64,000 nt of DNA from AP-15 sp963732095 (GTDB lineage: Bacteria; Pseudomonadota; Alphaproteobacteria; ATCC43930; CGMCC-115725). The notes beneath the pieces were generated by a model. It searched no databases, was not told where the DNA came from, and was given only the letters and a program-made list of their open reading frames with translations. This document shows, in pieces, positions 9,471 through 18,439 of this stretch (its first letter is position 1; the number at the start of each line of letters is the position of its first letter). Location of the stretch: positions 186,001 to 250,000 of the forward strand of contig CAVSZA010000054.1 of the NCBI GenBank assembly GCA_963732095.1, written 5' to 3'. Position numbers and translations under genes: made by a program.

Positions 9471-9922
9471 CCCCACACCCATCACTGATGAGACTGGCCC
9501 TCGCTGAAGCCGAGGCCGCCGCCGCCCGCGGCGACGTACCGGTCGGCGCCGTGCTGGTCAATGGCGAAGGCCGTCTCCTCGCTGCCGCCGGCAACCGCGT
9601 CGAGGCCGACCATGATCCGACCGCGCATGCCGAGATGCTGGTGTTGTGGGCCGGCACCGCCCGCCTCGGCGCCGCGCGCCTTGCCGAATGCGATCTCTAC
9701 GTCACCCTCGAGCCGTGCGCGATGTGCGCCGCGGCGATCGCGTTGGCCCGCCTGCGCCGGCTCTATTTCGGAGCCTATGATCCTAAGGGCGGCGCGGTCG
9801 ACCACGGCCCCCGCCTGTTCGACCAGCCAACCACTCATCACCGGCCGGAAATTTACGGCGGCATCGAGGAAGGGCGCGCCGCCGAATTGCTGCGCGATTT
9901 TTTCAGGGCACGCCGTCGATAA
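9467..9922 (+). CDS. tadA: tRNA(adenine34) deaminase-like nucleoside deaminase
   Basis: A 151-aa CDA-fold deaminase. The zinc site is complete: HAEMLVL (His ligand and catalytic Glu) and PCAMCAAAI (two Cys). It has the TadA-type RGDVPVGAVLV start and the FGAYDPKGGAVDHG region. TadA converts A34 to inosine in tRNA-Arg(ACG). The length matches TadA, but a general nucleoside or guanine deaminase of the same family cannot be excluded. The start is in the ATGA overlap with the thioesterase; a Met eight codons later is possible. Confidence 0.75.
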   Translation: MTPHPSLMRLALAEAEAAAARGDVPVGAVLVNGEGRLLAAAGNRVEADHDPTAHAEMLVLWAGTARLGAARLAECDLYVTLEPCAMCAAAIALARLRRLYFGAYDPKGGAVDHGPRLFDQPTTHHRPEIYGGIEEGRAAELLRDFFRARRR

Positions 9923-9959
9923 GATTGGTCAGCTCCTCGCCAGCGGCGCCGGCTCATGT

Positions 9960-11327
9960 TTACTCGGCCGCCGCAAGGATCGGCCGCTGCTGCCTCAATT
10001 CGGCGACCCGCGCCCGGGTGTAGAGTTCGGTCCAGTTCGACAGCGCGAAATCGGTGACCTGCCGCGGGTCGTAGGGCCGGTCGGGTATGCGGATCTCCTT
10101 ACCCGCAATGTAGACCGCGTGCAGCCGGTTCTTGTCCTGCAGGACGCGGATGTCGGCAAGGGGCGAGGCGTCGAGCACGATGAAATCGGCGGCGCGGCCC
10201 GGCTCCAACGTGCCGATGTGGTCGCCGCCGGTCATGAAGCCGGCATTGACCTCGGTCGCCGCCCGCAATGCCGCGGCCGGCGTGAAGCCGAGGTCGTCGA
10301 CGAAGAGCTCAAGCTCGCGGGCATTCCATTCGCCATAGGGGGTAACCGCGAAACCGGTATCGGTTCCGGTCAGCAACGGCACGCCGGCGGCGCGCGCCTT
10401 CTTCCAGTTGGCGCAGCCGATCTCGTATTCGCGCCGTGCATGCTCGGGCCGACCCTTGAGGAAAGCCGGCTCGTGCGGCTGCGTGAAATCGATTGTATTG
10501 CGCGGGTGCGTCAGGGTCGGGGAGATCGTGCTGCCGGTCTCCAGCATCGCCGCAATGCATTCGTCGTCGAGATGATTGGCATGAAAAATCAGATCGACGC
10601 CGGAGCGCGCGGCGTAGAGCGTCGCCTCGCGGCCGCGGGCATGCGCCACCGCCTTCTTACCGAGGCGGTGGATCTCGCGAACCATGATTTCCGTTTCTTC
10701 CCGGGTGAAGGCCGCGACCAGTTCGCCATTGTCGCGCCGCTGGATGCCGTCGAGCGCGATTTTGACGCAATCGACACCGTCCTTGACCTGACGGCGGATC
10801 TCCTCGATCGCCTCGGCGATCGTCGTGACCAGCTTGCCGATCGAGGTTTCGGGCGCACCGATCCAGGTCGGGTACCAATCGGTCAGGCCCTGATGGGTGG
10901 TCACATAGCGGCCCGCCGCCATGACGCGCGGCCCATCGAAGAGGCCTGCGCGGATTGCGTTGCGGATCGACAGGCTGATCTGGCCGGCATCGCCCGGCGA
11001 GCAGATCGCGGTAAACCCGGCCGCGGCGACCTTCTGCGCGAAGAACATGCCGCGTAACGTGCGAAACTCGAGCGGGCTGTAGAGGTCGATATCCTCCTCG
11101 CTCTTGGCATTGCCGTAGGCGAGGTGCGTGTGGACGTCGATCAGACCGGGCATGACGAAACAGCCGGAATAATCGAGCACCAGGTCGCTGCGGGCGCGCC
11201 GCGGCGAGGCAGTCTCAGGGCCGGCATACTCGATGACGCCCTGGTGATCGAAGACCAGAATTTCGCCTTTACGGGCTTCGTCCTCGCGCCCGGAGAAGAG
11301 CTGACCGCAGCGAACAAATGTCCTCAT
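9960..11327 (-). CDS. metal-dependent amidohydrolase family protein
   Basis: A protein of about 455 aa of the imidazolonepropionase-like amidohydrolase group. The metal site is visible: DVHTHLA (His 66 and 68), the later VAHARG and HANHLD histidines, and the Asp in GTDTGFAVTPYGEW. The C-terminal composite beta-sandwich holds the GRAADFIVLDASPL signature. I start at ATG 11327 (MRTFVRCGQLFSG); 17 codons upstream are unlikely. The substrate is unknown. The long ORF on the other strand is a shadow. Confidence 0.85.
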   Translation of the reverse strand: MRTFVRCGQLFSGREDEARKGEILVFDHQGVIEYAGPETASPRRARSDLVLDYSGCFVMPGLIDVHTHLAYGNAKSEEDIDLYSPLEFRTLRGMFFAQKVAAAGFTAICSPGDAGQISLSIRNAIRAGLFDGPRVMAAGRYVTTHQGLTDWYPTWIGAPETSIGKLVTTIAEAIEEIRRQVKDGVDCVKIALDGIQRRDNGELVAAFTREETEIMVREIHRLGKKAVAHARGREATLYAARSGVDLIFHANHLDDECIAAMLETGSTISPTLTHPRNTIDFTQPHEPAFLKGRPEHARREYEIGCANWKKARAAGVPLLTGTDTGFAVTPYGEWNARELELFVDDLGFTPAAALRAATEVNAGFMTGGDHIGTLEPGRAADFIVLDASPLADIRVLQDKNRLHAVYIAGKEIRIPDRPYDPRQVTDFALSNWTELYTRARVAELRQQRPILAAAE

Positions 11328-11412
11328 TGCCGTAGACTCCTGTGAAAGAAACGAGCCCGCTCGGGCGACTTCTACCACAATAGGTGGGGCTGGACATACG
11401 CGGGATTCCCGT

Positions 11413-13881
11413 GTGTCTTACGGTCTTCCTATGTTCGGGAGGAAACCTAGACTACGTCCGATGACCGTGCGCGCCTTTGCCAACCTGCCCGGAGAGATGG
11501 CTCGACGGATCCGCGAGATGGACTGGTCGGTGACTCCGCTCGGCAGCAGCGAGGTTTGGCCGCAAAGTCTGAAGCTCAGCATCGCGATGATCCTTGCTTC
11601 GGGGTTTCCGATGGCGATCCGATGGGGGCCTGAGCTGGTCCTCATTTACAACGATGCCTATCGACCGATCCTGTGCGACAAGCACCCCGAGGCATTGGGC
11701 CGTTCGTTGCGCGAAGTTTGGTGGGAAGTCTACCCCGAGCTCGGGCCTTTGAACGAAAGCATCCTGCGCGGCGAGCGCGAGGCCTTCTTTGCCGAGGATC
11801 ATCCGTGGACCGTCCGCCGCCAGGGCGGGCTTTTCGAGGATGCTCGGTTTACCATCAGCTACAGCCCGATCCCGGACGAAGCGGCGCCGCACGGGATCGG
11901 CGGCATTCTTACGACCTGCATCGAAACGACCGAGCGCGGCCGCAAGGAGGAGGCATTACGCGTTCTGAACGAAAGGCTGGAGACAGAAATTGCCGAGCGC
12001 ATCCGGGAACGCGATCGGATTTGGCATGTCTCCGAAGACCTGCTCGGCGTTTCCAATTTCGACGGGTATTTCACCAGCGTCAATCCGGCCTGGACCACCC
12101 TCCTCGGGTGGAGCGGGGACGAGATCAAGAGGATGCATGTCAGCGAGCTGAGGCATCCCGACGATGCGGCCCGTTCAATGGCTGGCCGCAGGCGGCTCGC
12201 CGAGGGTGTTCCAACCGTCCGCATGGAGAACCGTTTTCGCCACAAGGACGGCTCGTGGCGCTGGCTCGCCTGGACGCTGACGGTAGAGAACGAAGTGATC
12301 TACGTGATCGGCCGTCACATCACTGCCGAGAAGCTGGCCGCGGAGGCGCTACGCGAAAGCGAGCGGCAGTTCCGATTGTTCTCTGAAGCCGCAACAGATC
12401 ACGCACTGATCAGGCTCGATGCGCGCGGCGTAGTGTCGGGCTGGAATGCCGGAGCGCAGCGCATCGAGGGCTATGCCGAAGCGGAAATCGTCGGCCACCA
12501 TTTCTCGCGTTTTTATACGGCGGCGGATCGAGCGGCCGGTGCTCCCGAACGCGCCCTCTCGACGGCTACGACCTCGGGAACCTACGAACACGACGGCTGG
12601 CGTGTTCGCAAGAATGGAGCTTTGTTCCTGGCAGCCGTGGTGATCGATGCGATCCGTGACGAGGAAGGCAAACTCATCGGGTTCGCGAATATTATGCGCG
12701 ACGTCACCGAGCGCCACGAAGCAAGGGCGAAACTGCAGCGCGCCCAAGATCAGCTCGCCCAGTCGCAAAAAATGGAGGCGCTGGGACAGCTGACCGGCGG
12801 TATAGCGCATGACTTCAACAATATGCTGATGGTGGTGAGCGGCAACGCTCAAATACTGAAGGAGCGGCTGAGCGACGCGAGAAACCTGCGCTCGGTCGAA
12901 GCGATCGAGCTTGCGGCGGCACGCGGTGAAAGGCTCACACGCCAGCTGCTTGCCTTTTCTCGGCGCCAGGCCCTCAACCCGATGGTCGTCAGCTTGCGCC
13001 AGCGCCTCGCAGAGTTCCGCGATCTGCTTGTGAGTTCGGCCCGCGGCGATATCGCGCTGGTGATCGATATCGGGCGCAGTATTTGGCCCGTCGCGGTCGA
13101 CGTTCATGAACTGGAGCTCGCCCTGATCAACCTGGTCGTCAATGCCCGAGACGCGATGCCCGACGGCGGGACGATCGTAATCACGGCTAAGAATACACGG
13201 GTGCAGCCGGAGGACGCGCCAGACGCCATCCGTGGCGAATTTGTTGCTTTGACAATAACCGATACCGGGTGCGGAATAGCAGACGACATCCTGCCGAAGG
13301 TGTTCGAGCCGTTTTTTACGACCAAGCAACTGGACAAGGGCACTGGATTGGGGCTGTCGCAGGTCTACGGCCTCACCCGCCAATCGGGAGGCACTGTAAC
13401 AATCGCCAGCGGGCTCGGAAACGGCACCGCGGTGACCCTCTACTTGCCGCGCAGCCATCGCCCGCTCAGCAAACGAGGGGTCACCGAGGGGGATACGCCG
13501 CGGGGAGGCGAAAAGGTCTTGCTGGTCGAGGATAATCCCGAGGTGCAGGAAACCGCCGGCATGTTGCTGGATCAGCTCGGCTACCGGGTATTCCGCGCCC
13601 AATCGGCAGCGGCCGCATTACAACTCCTCCAGTCGGGCGAGGCCGTCGATCTGGTGTTCAGCGATATTATCATGCCGGGAGAGCTCGATGGCATGGCGCT
13701 CGCGCGACAGGTCAAGGAGGAATACCCCGACGTTGCCGTGCTGCTGACGAGTGGCTATGCAAAGGCCGCAAACGCGCAGGAATCTGGTTTCCGTATCCTG
13801 CGCAAGCCCTATAAGCTTGCGACACTGGCTCGCGCGATCCGCAATGCATTGGATGCCGAGCCGGCTCGGCTCTTGACCTGA
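11413..13881 (+). CDS. PAS-domain hybrid histidine kinase/response regulator (soluble)
   Basis: Up to 822 aa, with no transmembrane helix seen, so probably cytoplasmic. An N-terminal PAS-like domain (about 30-175) is followed by two PAS domains (about 200-310, HKDGSWRWLAWTL; and 315-435, GYAEAEIVGHHFSRFYTA). The HisKA box GGIAHDFNNML puts His at about 466; HATPase_c (LINLVVNARDAMPDGG, DTGCGI, GTGLGL) is intact; the receiver acceptor Asp is about 751 (FSDIIMPGELDG). The start is uncertain: GTG 11413, ATG 11431 or ATG 11461. It ends 14 bases before the enolase-superfamily gene, perhaps one transcript. Confidence 0.9.
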   Translation: MSYGLPMFGRKPRLRPMTVRAFANLPGEMARRIREMDWSVTPLGSSEVWPQSLKLSIAMILASGFPMAIRWGPELVLIYNDAYRPILCDKHPEALGRSLREVWWEVYPELGPLNESILRGEREAFFAEDHPWTVRRQGGLFEDARFTISYSPIPDEAAPHGIGGILTTCIETTERGRKEEALRVLNERLETEIAERIRERDRIWHVSEDLLGVSNFDGYFTSVNPAWTTLLGWSGDEIKRMHVSELRHPDDAARSMAGRRRLAEGVPTVRMENRFRHKDGSWRWLAWTLTVENEVIYVIGRHITAEKLAAEALRESERQFRLFSEAATDHALIRLDARGVVSGWNAGAQRIEGYAEAEIVGHHFSRFYTAADRAAGAPERALSTATTSGTYEHDGWRVRKNGALFLAAVVIDAIRDEEGKLIGFANIMRDVTERHEARAKLQRAQDQLAQSQKMEALGQLTGGIAHDFNNMLMVVSGNAQILKERLSDARNLRSVEAIELAAARGERLTRQLLAFSRRQALNPMVVSLRQRLAEFRDLLVSSARGDIALVIDIGRSIWPVAVDVHELELALINLVVNARDAMPDGGTIVITAKNTRVQPEDAPDAIRGEFVALTITDTGCGIADDILPKVFEPFFTTKQLDKGTGLGLSQVYGLTRQSGGTVTIASGLGNGTAVTLYLPRSHRPLSKRGVTEGDTPRGGEKVLLVEDNPEVQETAGMLLDQLGYRVFRAQSAAAALQLLQSGEAVDLVFSDIIMPGELDGMALARQVKEEYPDVAVLLTSGYAKAANAQESGFRILRKPYKLATLARAIRNALDAEPARLLT

Positions 13882-13895
13882 AGCAGAGGGCGGAC

Positions 13896-15068
13896 ATGAA
13901 AATTGCGCGGATCGAAACCTTTATCCTCGGGACCGGCAGCTCGAAGGATCTGTTGTTCTGCCGAGTTGAGACGGAGGACGGTCTCTATGGCTGGGGCGAG
14001 GCCTATGTCACGCACGGCAAGGAGACGGTGGTCGCGGACTGCCTCGAGGCGATGGCGCCGCATGTAATCGGCCGCAGTGCCTTCAACATCCGGCACACCG
14101 GCCAGATCATGTTCGAAGATTTTGCGATCCGCCGCATCTCATTGGAGCTGATGGCGGCGTGGAGCGCGATTGAAATCGCCTCCTGGGACATCATCGGCAA
14201 GCGTGCCGGATTGCCGGTATACAATCTGATCGGCGGCGCGTCGCGCGAGCGCGTGCGGGTCTATGCGAATGGCTGGTCGCGCGGGACGACGATCGAGGAG
14301 GGGGTCGAACGCGGGCTGAAGGTCAAGGCAATGGGCTTTACGGCCGCCAAATTCGATCCGTTCCCTGGCCCCTGGCGCAGCTTTGTCGATCGGCGCGACG
14401 AAGATTTCGCGATCGACTATGTCCGGGCGATGCGCCAGGCATTGGGGCCCGATTTCGAGCTCTTGATCGAAGCGCACCGCCGGTTTGCGCCGGCTCACGC
14501 GATCCGCATCGGTAATCGCCTCGCCGAATTCGGCATCGACTGGTACGAGGAGCCGTGCCTATCGGAGAACATCGACTTGGTTGCCGAAGTACGGCGGGCG
14601 GTGCCGATCCCGATCGTCACCGGCGAGGCGATCTATTCGAAGGAAGCCTTCTTCGAGTGCCTCACCAAACGCGCAGCCGACATTTTGAACCCGGACATCT
14701 GCGCCGTCGGCGGCATCAGCGCAATGCTCGACATCGCCGCAATGGCGCAGCCGCAGGCGGTCGTCATGTCGCCGCACAATTACAACAGCACGCTCGTCGG
14801 CCTGGCCGCGACCGTGCACCTCTCGGCGGTGATCCCAAATTTTCGGATCACCGAATATTTCGTGAATTTCCAGGACCTGTGCCGCGAAATCGCCACAGCG
14901 TCATTGACGATGCAAGATGGCTGGATCGATCTGCCGACCGCACCCGGTCTCGGCATCGACATCGATGTCGACAAACTCCGCGCCCACCCACACCAGGAAG
15001 CCACTCACCGCGGCTTCCGCCAATATTGGGAAGAATACCCCCGCAAGGGCTATACGCCGAGCCTGTAG
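13896..15068 (+). CDS. mandelate racemase/muconate lactonizing (enolase superfamily) sugar acid dehydratase
   Basis: A 390-aa enolase-superfamily enzyme. The N-terminal capping domain (MKIARIETFIL, DGLYGWGEAYV) is followed by the barrel with metal ligands in LIEAHRRF, WYEEPC and VTGEAIYSKE, and a C-terminal His region (MSPHNYNSTL). The EAH and EEP motifs and the length resemble galactonate/gluconate dehydratases (DgoD type), which remove water from aldonic acids; exact substrate is inference. No kinase or aldolase for a sugar-acid pathway is adjacent. Confidence 0.85.
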   Translation: MKIARIETFILGTGSSKDLLFCRVETEDGLYGWGEAYVTHGKETVVADCLEAMAPHVIGRSAFNIRHTGQIMFEDFAIRRISLELMAAWSAIEIASWDIIGKRAGLPVYNLIGGASRERVRVYANGWSRGTTIEEGVERGLKVKAMGFTAAKFDPFPGPWRSFVDRRDEDFAIDYVRAMRQALGPDFELLIEAHRRFAPAHAIRIGNRLAEFGIDWYEEPCLSENIDLVAEVRRAVPIPIVTGEAIYSKEAFFECLTKRAADILNPDICAVGGISAMLDIAAMAQPQAVVMSPHNYNSTLVGLAATVHLSAVIPNFRITEYFVNFQDLCREIATASLTMQDGWIDLPTAPGLGIDIDVDKLRAHPHQEATHRGFRQYWEEYPRKGYTPSL

Positions 15069-15112
15069 GGCGGAGGCGCTGCGCTGCAGCGCATTCCGCC
15101 CTACATTTTTGG
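15065..15112. terminator. inverted repeat / bidirectional terminator
   Basis: GTAGGGCGGA at 15065-15074 pairs perfectly with TCCGCCCTAC at 15095-15104; the loop holds a second palindrome (GCGCTGCAGCGC), and ATTTTT follows. It overlaps the dehydratase stop codon and lies between convergent genes, so it can end both transcripts. Confidence 0.7.
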
Positions 15113-15124
15113 CCGCCGGAGCGT

Positions 15125-15988
15125 TCAGCGTACCCGCACGAACTTGTCGACGCTGCGATCCTGGGTCAGTCCGGCGTAAATGTCGCCCCTCGAGTCGACG
15201 CCGTGGACGTGGCGGCGCGCCATGCGGGCGAGCACATTTCCTTGTCCGTCGCGTACGCAGACATAGGCGGGGTTGCCTCCGTCTTCCTGCTCGGCGATGT
15301 AGAATTGCCGTCCTTGCGTCGGGTGATGTCGTTGGCGCCACCCATGCCGGCCCACTGGCCGAGGTACTCGCCCTCGGGCGTAAAGAGCTGGATGCGCTTG
15401 TTCGAGCGGTCGGCGACGTAGAGCCTGCCGTCATCGTCATATGCGATGCTGTGCGGCAAGGTGGAATTGGCCCGCGCCGTCGCCCGGTTCCCCCACGATT
15501 TGACGAGCCGGCCGTCGCGCGTGAAGCGGTGCAAGCGGGCGTTGCGGTAGCCGTCGGTCACGTAGAGATCGCCGTTGGGGTGCGCGATCATCTCGGTCGG
15601 GTGGTTGAACGGGCCCACGGCGCGCTCCGCCAGCCAGTTGGAAACATTGCCGGTGTCCGAATGCTGGCCGCGCCTACCGAGCGCCAACAGGGGCTTGCCA
15701 TCCAACGTGAAAGACTTTGCGACCGAGTCGGAGCGATCGGTCGTGTAGACGGTGTCGCCGACGATTTTCAGACCGTGCGGGTCGGTGACCTCGCCGCTGC
15801 CCCAGGCGCCGAGATATTTGCCTTCGCGGTCGAACACCACGACCGGCGGGTCCTTGCGCTGAAAGAGTAGATGCGGTCCTGCGCATCCGCCGCCACCCGG
15901 CTCACCAACCCGAAAGATTGTCCCGCGGGCAAGTTGAGGAAATCGCGGATCAGCTCGTAGTTGTATTCGCCTGTGCCAGTCTGGCCAT
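15125..15988 (-). pseudogene. NHL-repeat (beta-propeller) protein, three single-base frameshifts
   Basis: An NHL six-bladed propeller of about 288 aa when three shifts are repaired. Blades read VVFDREGKYLGAWG, NHPTEMIAHPNGDLYVTDGY and HSIAYDDDGRLYVADRSNKR. Each shift is repaired by one added base in a short run: at 15976-15977 (turning the ATG at 15988 into MARLGTGEYNYELIRDF), at 15862-15864 and at 15308-15309. No stop codons occur within the repaired frame. The family resembles peptidylglycine alpha-hydroxylating lyase-like NHL proteins. Because every break is a homopolymer contraction, sequencing error is as likely as gene death. A second, intact NHL gene lies at 50.1 kb. Confidence 0.75.
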
Positions 15989-16119
15989 GCCGTCTTCCTC
16001 CCGGAAATGAGTAAGTAAGAAAACCGGTTTCCACGCCCGGAACGCGATTCCATCCTAAACCGTTGACAACTCGGTGGCGGCGCTCTGCCGCTCTTTATGC
16101 ATACTTCGCGGAGGTAGCG

Positions 16120-16485
16120 ATGCCAACGAAGTTCAAGATTTTTGCAGTCGCAGCCGTTTTGGCGGCGGGCACGTCGAGCGCCGCGATGGCGCAATATGCC
16201 TGTGCGCCTGGCTACACCTATTATAACGGCGCCTGTCAACCGGTGCAGTCGCCGGGGTATGGAAACCCGGCATCCGGTGCGGTGTCCGGTGAGGCGGCCG
16301 GCGCCGCGCAGGGCGCTCAGACCGGTGGTCCCGTTGGTGCCGTCGTGGGCGGGGCGCTCGGCACGGCTGGCGGCGTGCTTCAGGGCACCGGCAATATGCT
16401 CTCGGGCGGCAGCACGCCCCCGCCGGTGCCGGCTTGCGCCGCCGGATATTACTACAATAACGGCTACTGCTATCCTCGCCGTTAG
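16120..16485 (+). CDS. secreted glycine-zipper protein
   Basis: A protein of about 121 aa starting at ATG 16120 behind GGAGG. It has a Sec signal peptide (FAVAAVLAAGTSSAAMA), two similar Cys/Tyr/Asn motifs at the ends (CAPGYTYYNGACQP and CAAGYYYNNGYCYP), and a central Gly/Ala zipper (GGPVGAVVGGALGTAGG) that could insert in or lie on the outer membrane. Function unknown. The paired YYxNGxC motifs are common in alphaproteobacterial secreted proteins. Confidence 0.75.
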   Translation: MPTKFKIFAVAAVLAAGTSSAAMAQYACAPGYTYYNGACQPVQSPGYGNPASGAVSGEAAGAAQGAQTGGPVGAVVGGALGTAGGVLQGTGNMLSGGSTPPPVPACAAGYYYNNGYCYPRR

Positions 16486-16500
16486 GGCCGCGAGGGGCGA

Positions 16501-17683
16501 TCAGTAAGGCTCGCCCACGAAGATAAAGGTCGTGCCGGTCACGACCGGGGCGCTGGCGCCGACGAAGGAGACGTCGGCGCCCTTGACCTGACGTGACCCG
16601 GCGCGCCCCGAGGCCTGCAACGCGCCTTCGATGATGTGCCACAGGCCGTGGATGCGTCCGGTGCCCAGGCTGCGGCCAAAGGTGTTGAGCGGTAGTTCAC
16701 CGTCGAGCTCGATGCGTCCGTCCTGGATAAAATCGAGCGCCTCGCCTTCCTGGCAAAACCCGTAGGATTCGAGACCGTAGATCACCGAGGCGGAAAAACC
16801 GTCATCGATCTGCGCGACATCGACATCCTGCGGACCGAAACCGGACCGTTCCCAGGTCAATTTCGCGGAGCTGCGGCCGCCCTCCATATAACCGGCGAGG
16901 CTGCCGATGCGGCCCGCCACCTCGAAATGGAGCCGCTGACCATAGCCGGCGAGATGGGCCGGCTTCGGCTTCAGGTCGCGCGCACGGTCGGCCGTCGTCA
17001 AAACAATAGCGACGGCCCCCTGCACCGGGATGTCGCAATCGAAGAGGCAAAACGGATAGGCCACCATCCGCGAGTTGAGATAATCCTCGCGGGTCAGCGG
17101 CACGCCGTAAAAATAGGCGTGGGGGTTGTGCTGCGTGTGGCGGCGTTGCGTCACCGCGAGGGTCGCCATCTTCGCGGTTCTGGTTGTGCCGATCGAGCCA
17201 GCGAGTGTAGGCGACCGCCATGCCCTGCCCCGGGCCGCCAAAGCCGTAGGGCGCGGTGAACTGCGCGGCGCCCTGCGCATAAGCACCGGGCAGGTTCTGG
17301 TATGTGCCGCGCGGGTTGTGCATCGCCCGCCACACCACCGCGTACTCGCACACGCCTGCCAGCAAAGCGTTGACCGCCTGCTGCACGGCGCCGCCGATGT
17401 TCACCGACCCGACTTGGATGTGCCAGCTGAGATTGGGCAATTTTAGCATCGCCATCATACAGTTGACCGATACGATCGAGATGCCGTCCACCTCGGCATG
17501 CCCGGTTGCCGGCAGCTCCGGATAGGTCGCCAGCCCATCGATGTCGGACAACTGCAGCCCCGAATACGCGACCGCCTCCTTGACCGCGGTCAACGCATGA
17601 GCCGCGAGCGGGATTTCGGCCGAGCGTGTGACCTTCGAAAACCCGACACCGCTGACTGCCACCTTGCACCGGTTTTCCCACAT
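16501..17683 (-). CDS. thiolase-like (lipid-transfer/SCP2-thiolase) protein, one frameshift
   Basis: About 393 aa once a shift at about 17167-17180 is repaired (one extra base). The N-part (KVAVSGVGFSKVTR, VSVNCMMAMLKLPNLSWHI) and the C-part (VAQIDDGFSASVIYGLESYGF, NTFGRSLGTGRIHGL) are the thiolase-fold protein that pairs with a DUF35 OB-fold protein, as in sterol and lipid catabolism; many members lack the thiolase Cys and work as aldolases or condensing partners. The ATG at 17683 is in frame with the upstream OB-fold gene and not separated from it by a stop, see that entry. Confidence 0.75.
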
Positions 17684-17723
17684 GAGGCCTCTCCTTCTCA
17701 GTCGACCGGCGCCTTGCGCGCCG

Positions 17724-17773
17724 CCCCCCCTCCCTAACCCTCCCCTGCTTGCGGGAGAGGGTTGGGGAGGGGG
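17724..17773. repeat. GC-rich inverted repeat between OB-fold and thiolase genes
   Basis: Two arms of C-rich and G-rich sequence (around CCTCCCTAACCCTCCCC and GAGAGGGTTGGGGAGGGG) around a short loop. Similar CCCTCTCCCgcaagc-type repeats are common intergenic elements in alphaproteobacteria, and a related one occurs at 54.83 kb. Here it has no stop codon in the coding frame and joins two genes. Confidence 0.7.
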
Positions 17774-17776
17774 TGC

Positions 17777-18193
17777 TAAGCGGAACTGCGGCAAGGTGAT
17801 GTCGTCGTTCAGCTTTTCGAAGACGACCTCGACGCGCCGCCCGACCTTCGCTTCGGTGTATTCCGCCTCCAGCAGGTTCCCGGCGAGCAAGGCGCCGGGG
17901 GCATCATCGAGTTCGACGATGATGCTCGCGTAGGGCACCGCGGACGCGAAGCGTTTGTCGCCGGTATGATACATGATCGTGTACGCATAGATCGTTCCGC
18001 GCCCACGAGCGGGTTCAAATTTCAGATCCGTCGCGATGCACTTGACGCGGGTCGCATAGGGCGGGTGCTGGAAATGCCCGCAACTCTGGCAGCGCTGCAG
18101 TTCCGGAACGCCCCGCCGCGCAGCATCCCAGAACGGTTTTGTCCACTCGTTCGGCACCGGGATCGGCCGGGTCACCTTGCTCCAATCGCTCAT
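17777..18193 (-). CDS. DUF35/OB-fold zinc-ribbon acyl-CoA binding protein, read-through into thiolase gene
   Basis: About 139 codons from ATG 18193. The rubredoxin-like zinc ribbon is visible only in part (LQRCQSCGHFQHPP, then RVKC), followed by the OB-fold (GRGTIYAYTIMYHTGDK, VPYASIIVELDDAPG). This protein normally forms a complex with the thiolase-like partner. The usual end, after LPQFR, has no stop: a GC-rich repeat sits there and the frame runs through it into the thiolase gene, so the predicted product is a fusion with a Pro/Gly/Arg linker. Confidence 0.75.
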
Positions 18194-18226
18194 CGGCGGG
18201 ATGATCCTTTCGCAGGGGATGTCTTT

Positions 18227-18246
18227 GTGAGCGCAGCGAAGCAATC
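18227..18246 (+). repeat. REP-like element, left of IS110
   Basis: GTGAGCGCAGCGAAGCAATC matches the REP-like sequence GTCATTGCGAGCGCAGCGAAGCAATCTC seen complete at 23422-23449 in all but its first bases. It is partial here. Confidence 0.6.
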
Positions 18247-18439
18247 TTGTCTGTGCGCCGTAGTGCATAGTGTGGGGCGCAGCCTGGGGCCGGGGCCAAG
18301 TCCCGGGATGCGGCGGCGCCGTGACCGCAAGCAATCGTGGGGTTCTTTCCCCGTGTCGAGCAGGGCTCCGGCGCTGCCTGTCATCTCACGGCCGAACAGT
18401 TGCCAGGGCCCTCGCCCGCAGTCGCAAGAAGGGGATAGG
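18247..18439 (+). other. non-coding left end of the IS110 element (possible guide RNA region)
   Basis: About 190 bases upstream of the transposase with no ORF of its own on the plus strand. IS110-family elements are known to carry, in the non-coding end next to the recombinase, a structured bridge RNA that pairs with target and donor DNA. Several short complementary stretches are visible (for example GTGGGGTTCTTTCCCCGTG). I cannot fix the element boundary or the RNA by eye. Confidence 0.35.

Noticed and set aside
9561..11057. 498-aa ORF on the plus strand
   Set aside because: It is antisense to the amidohydrolase, whose metal-site motifs are clear; the frame is a shadow of GC-rich codon use and shows low-complexity Arg/Ala/Gly content.
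12349..13602. 417-aa ORF on the minus strand
   Set aside because: It is antisense to the PAS hybrid kinase, which has complete HisKA, HATPase and receiver motifs.
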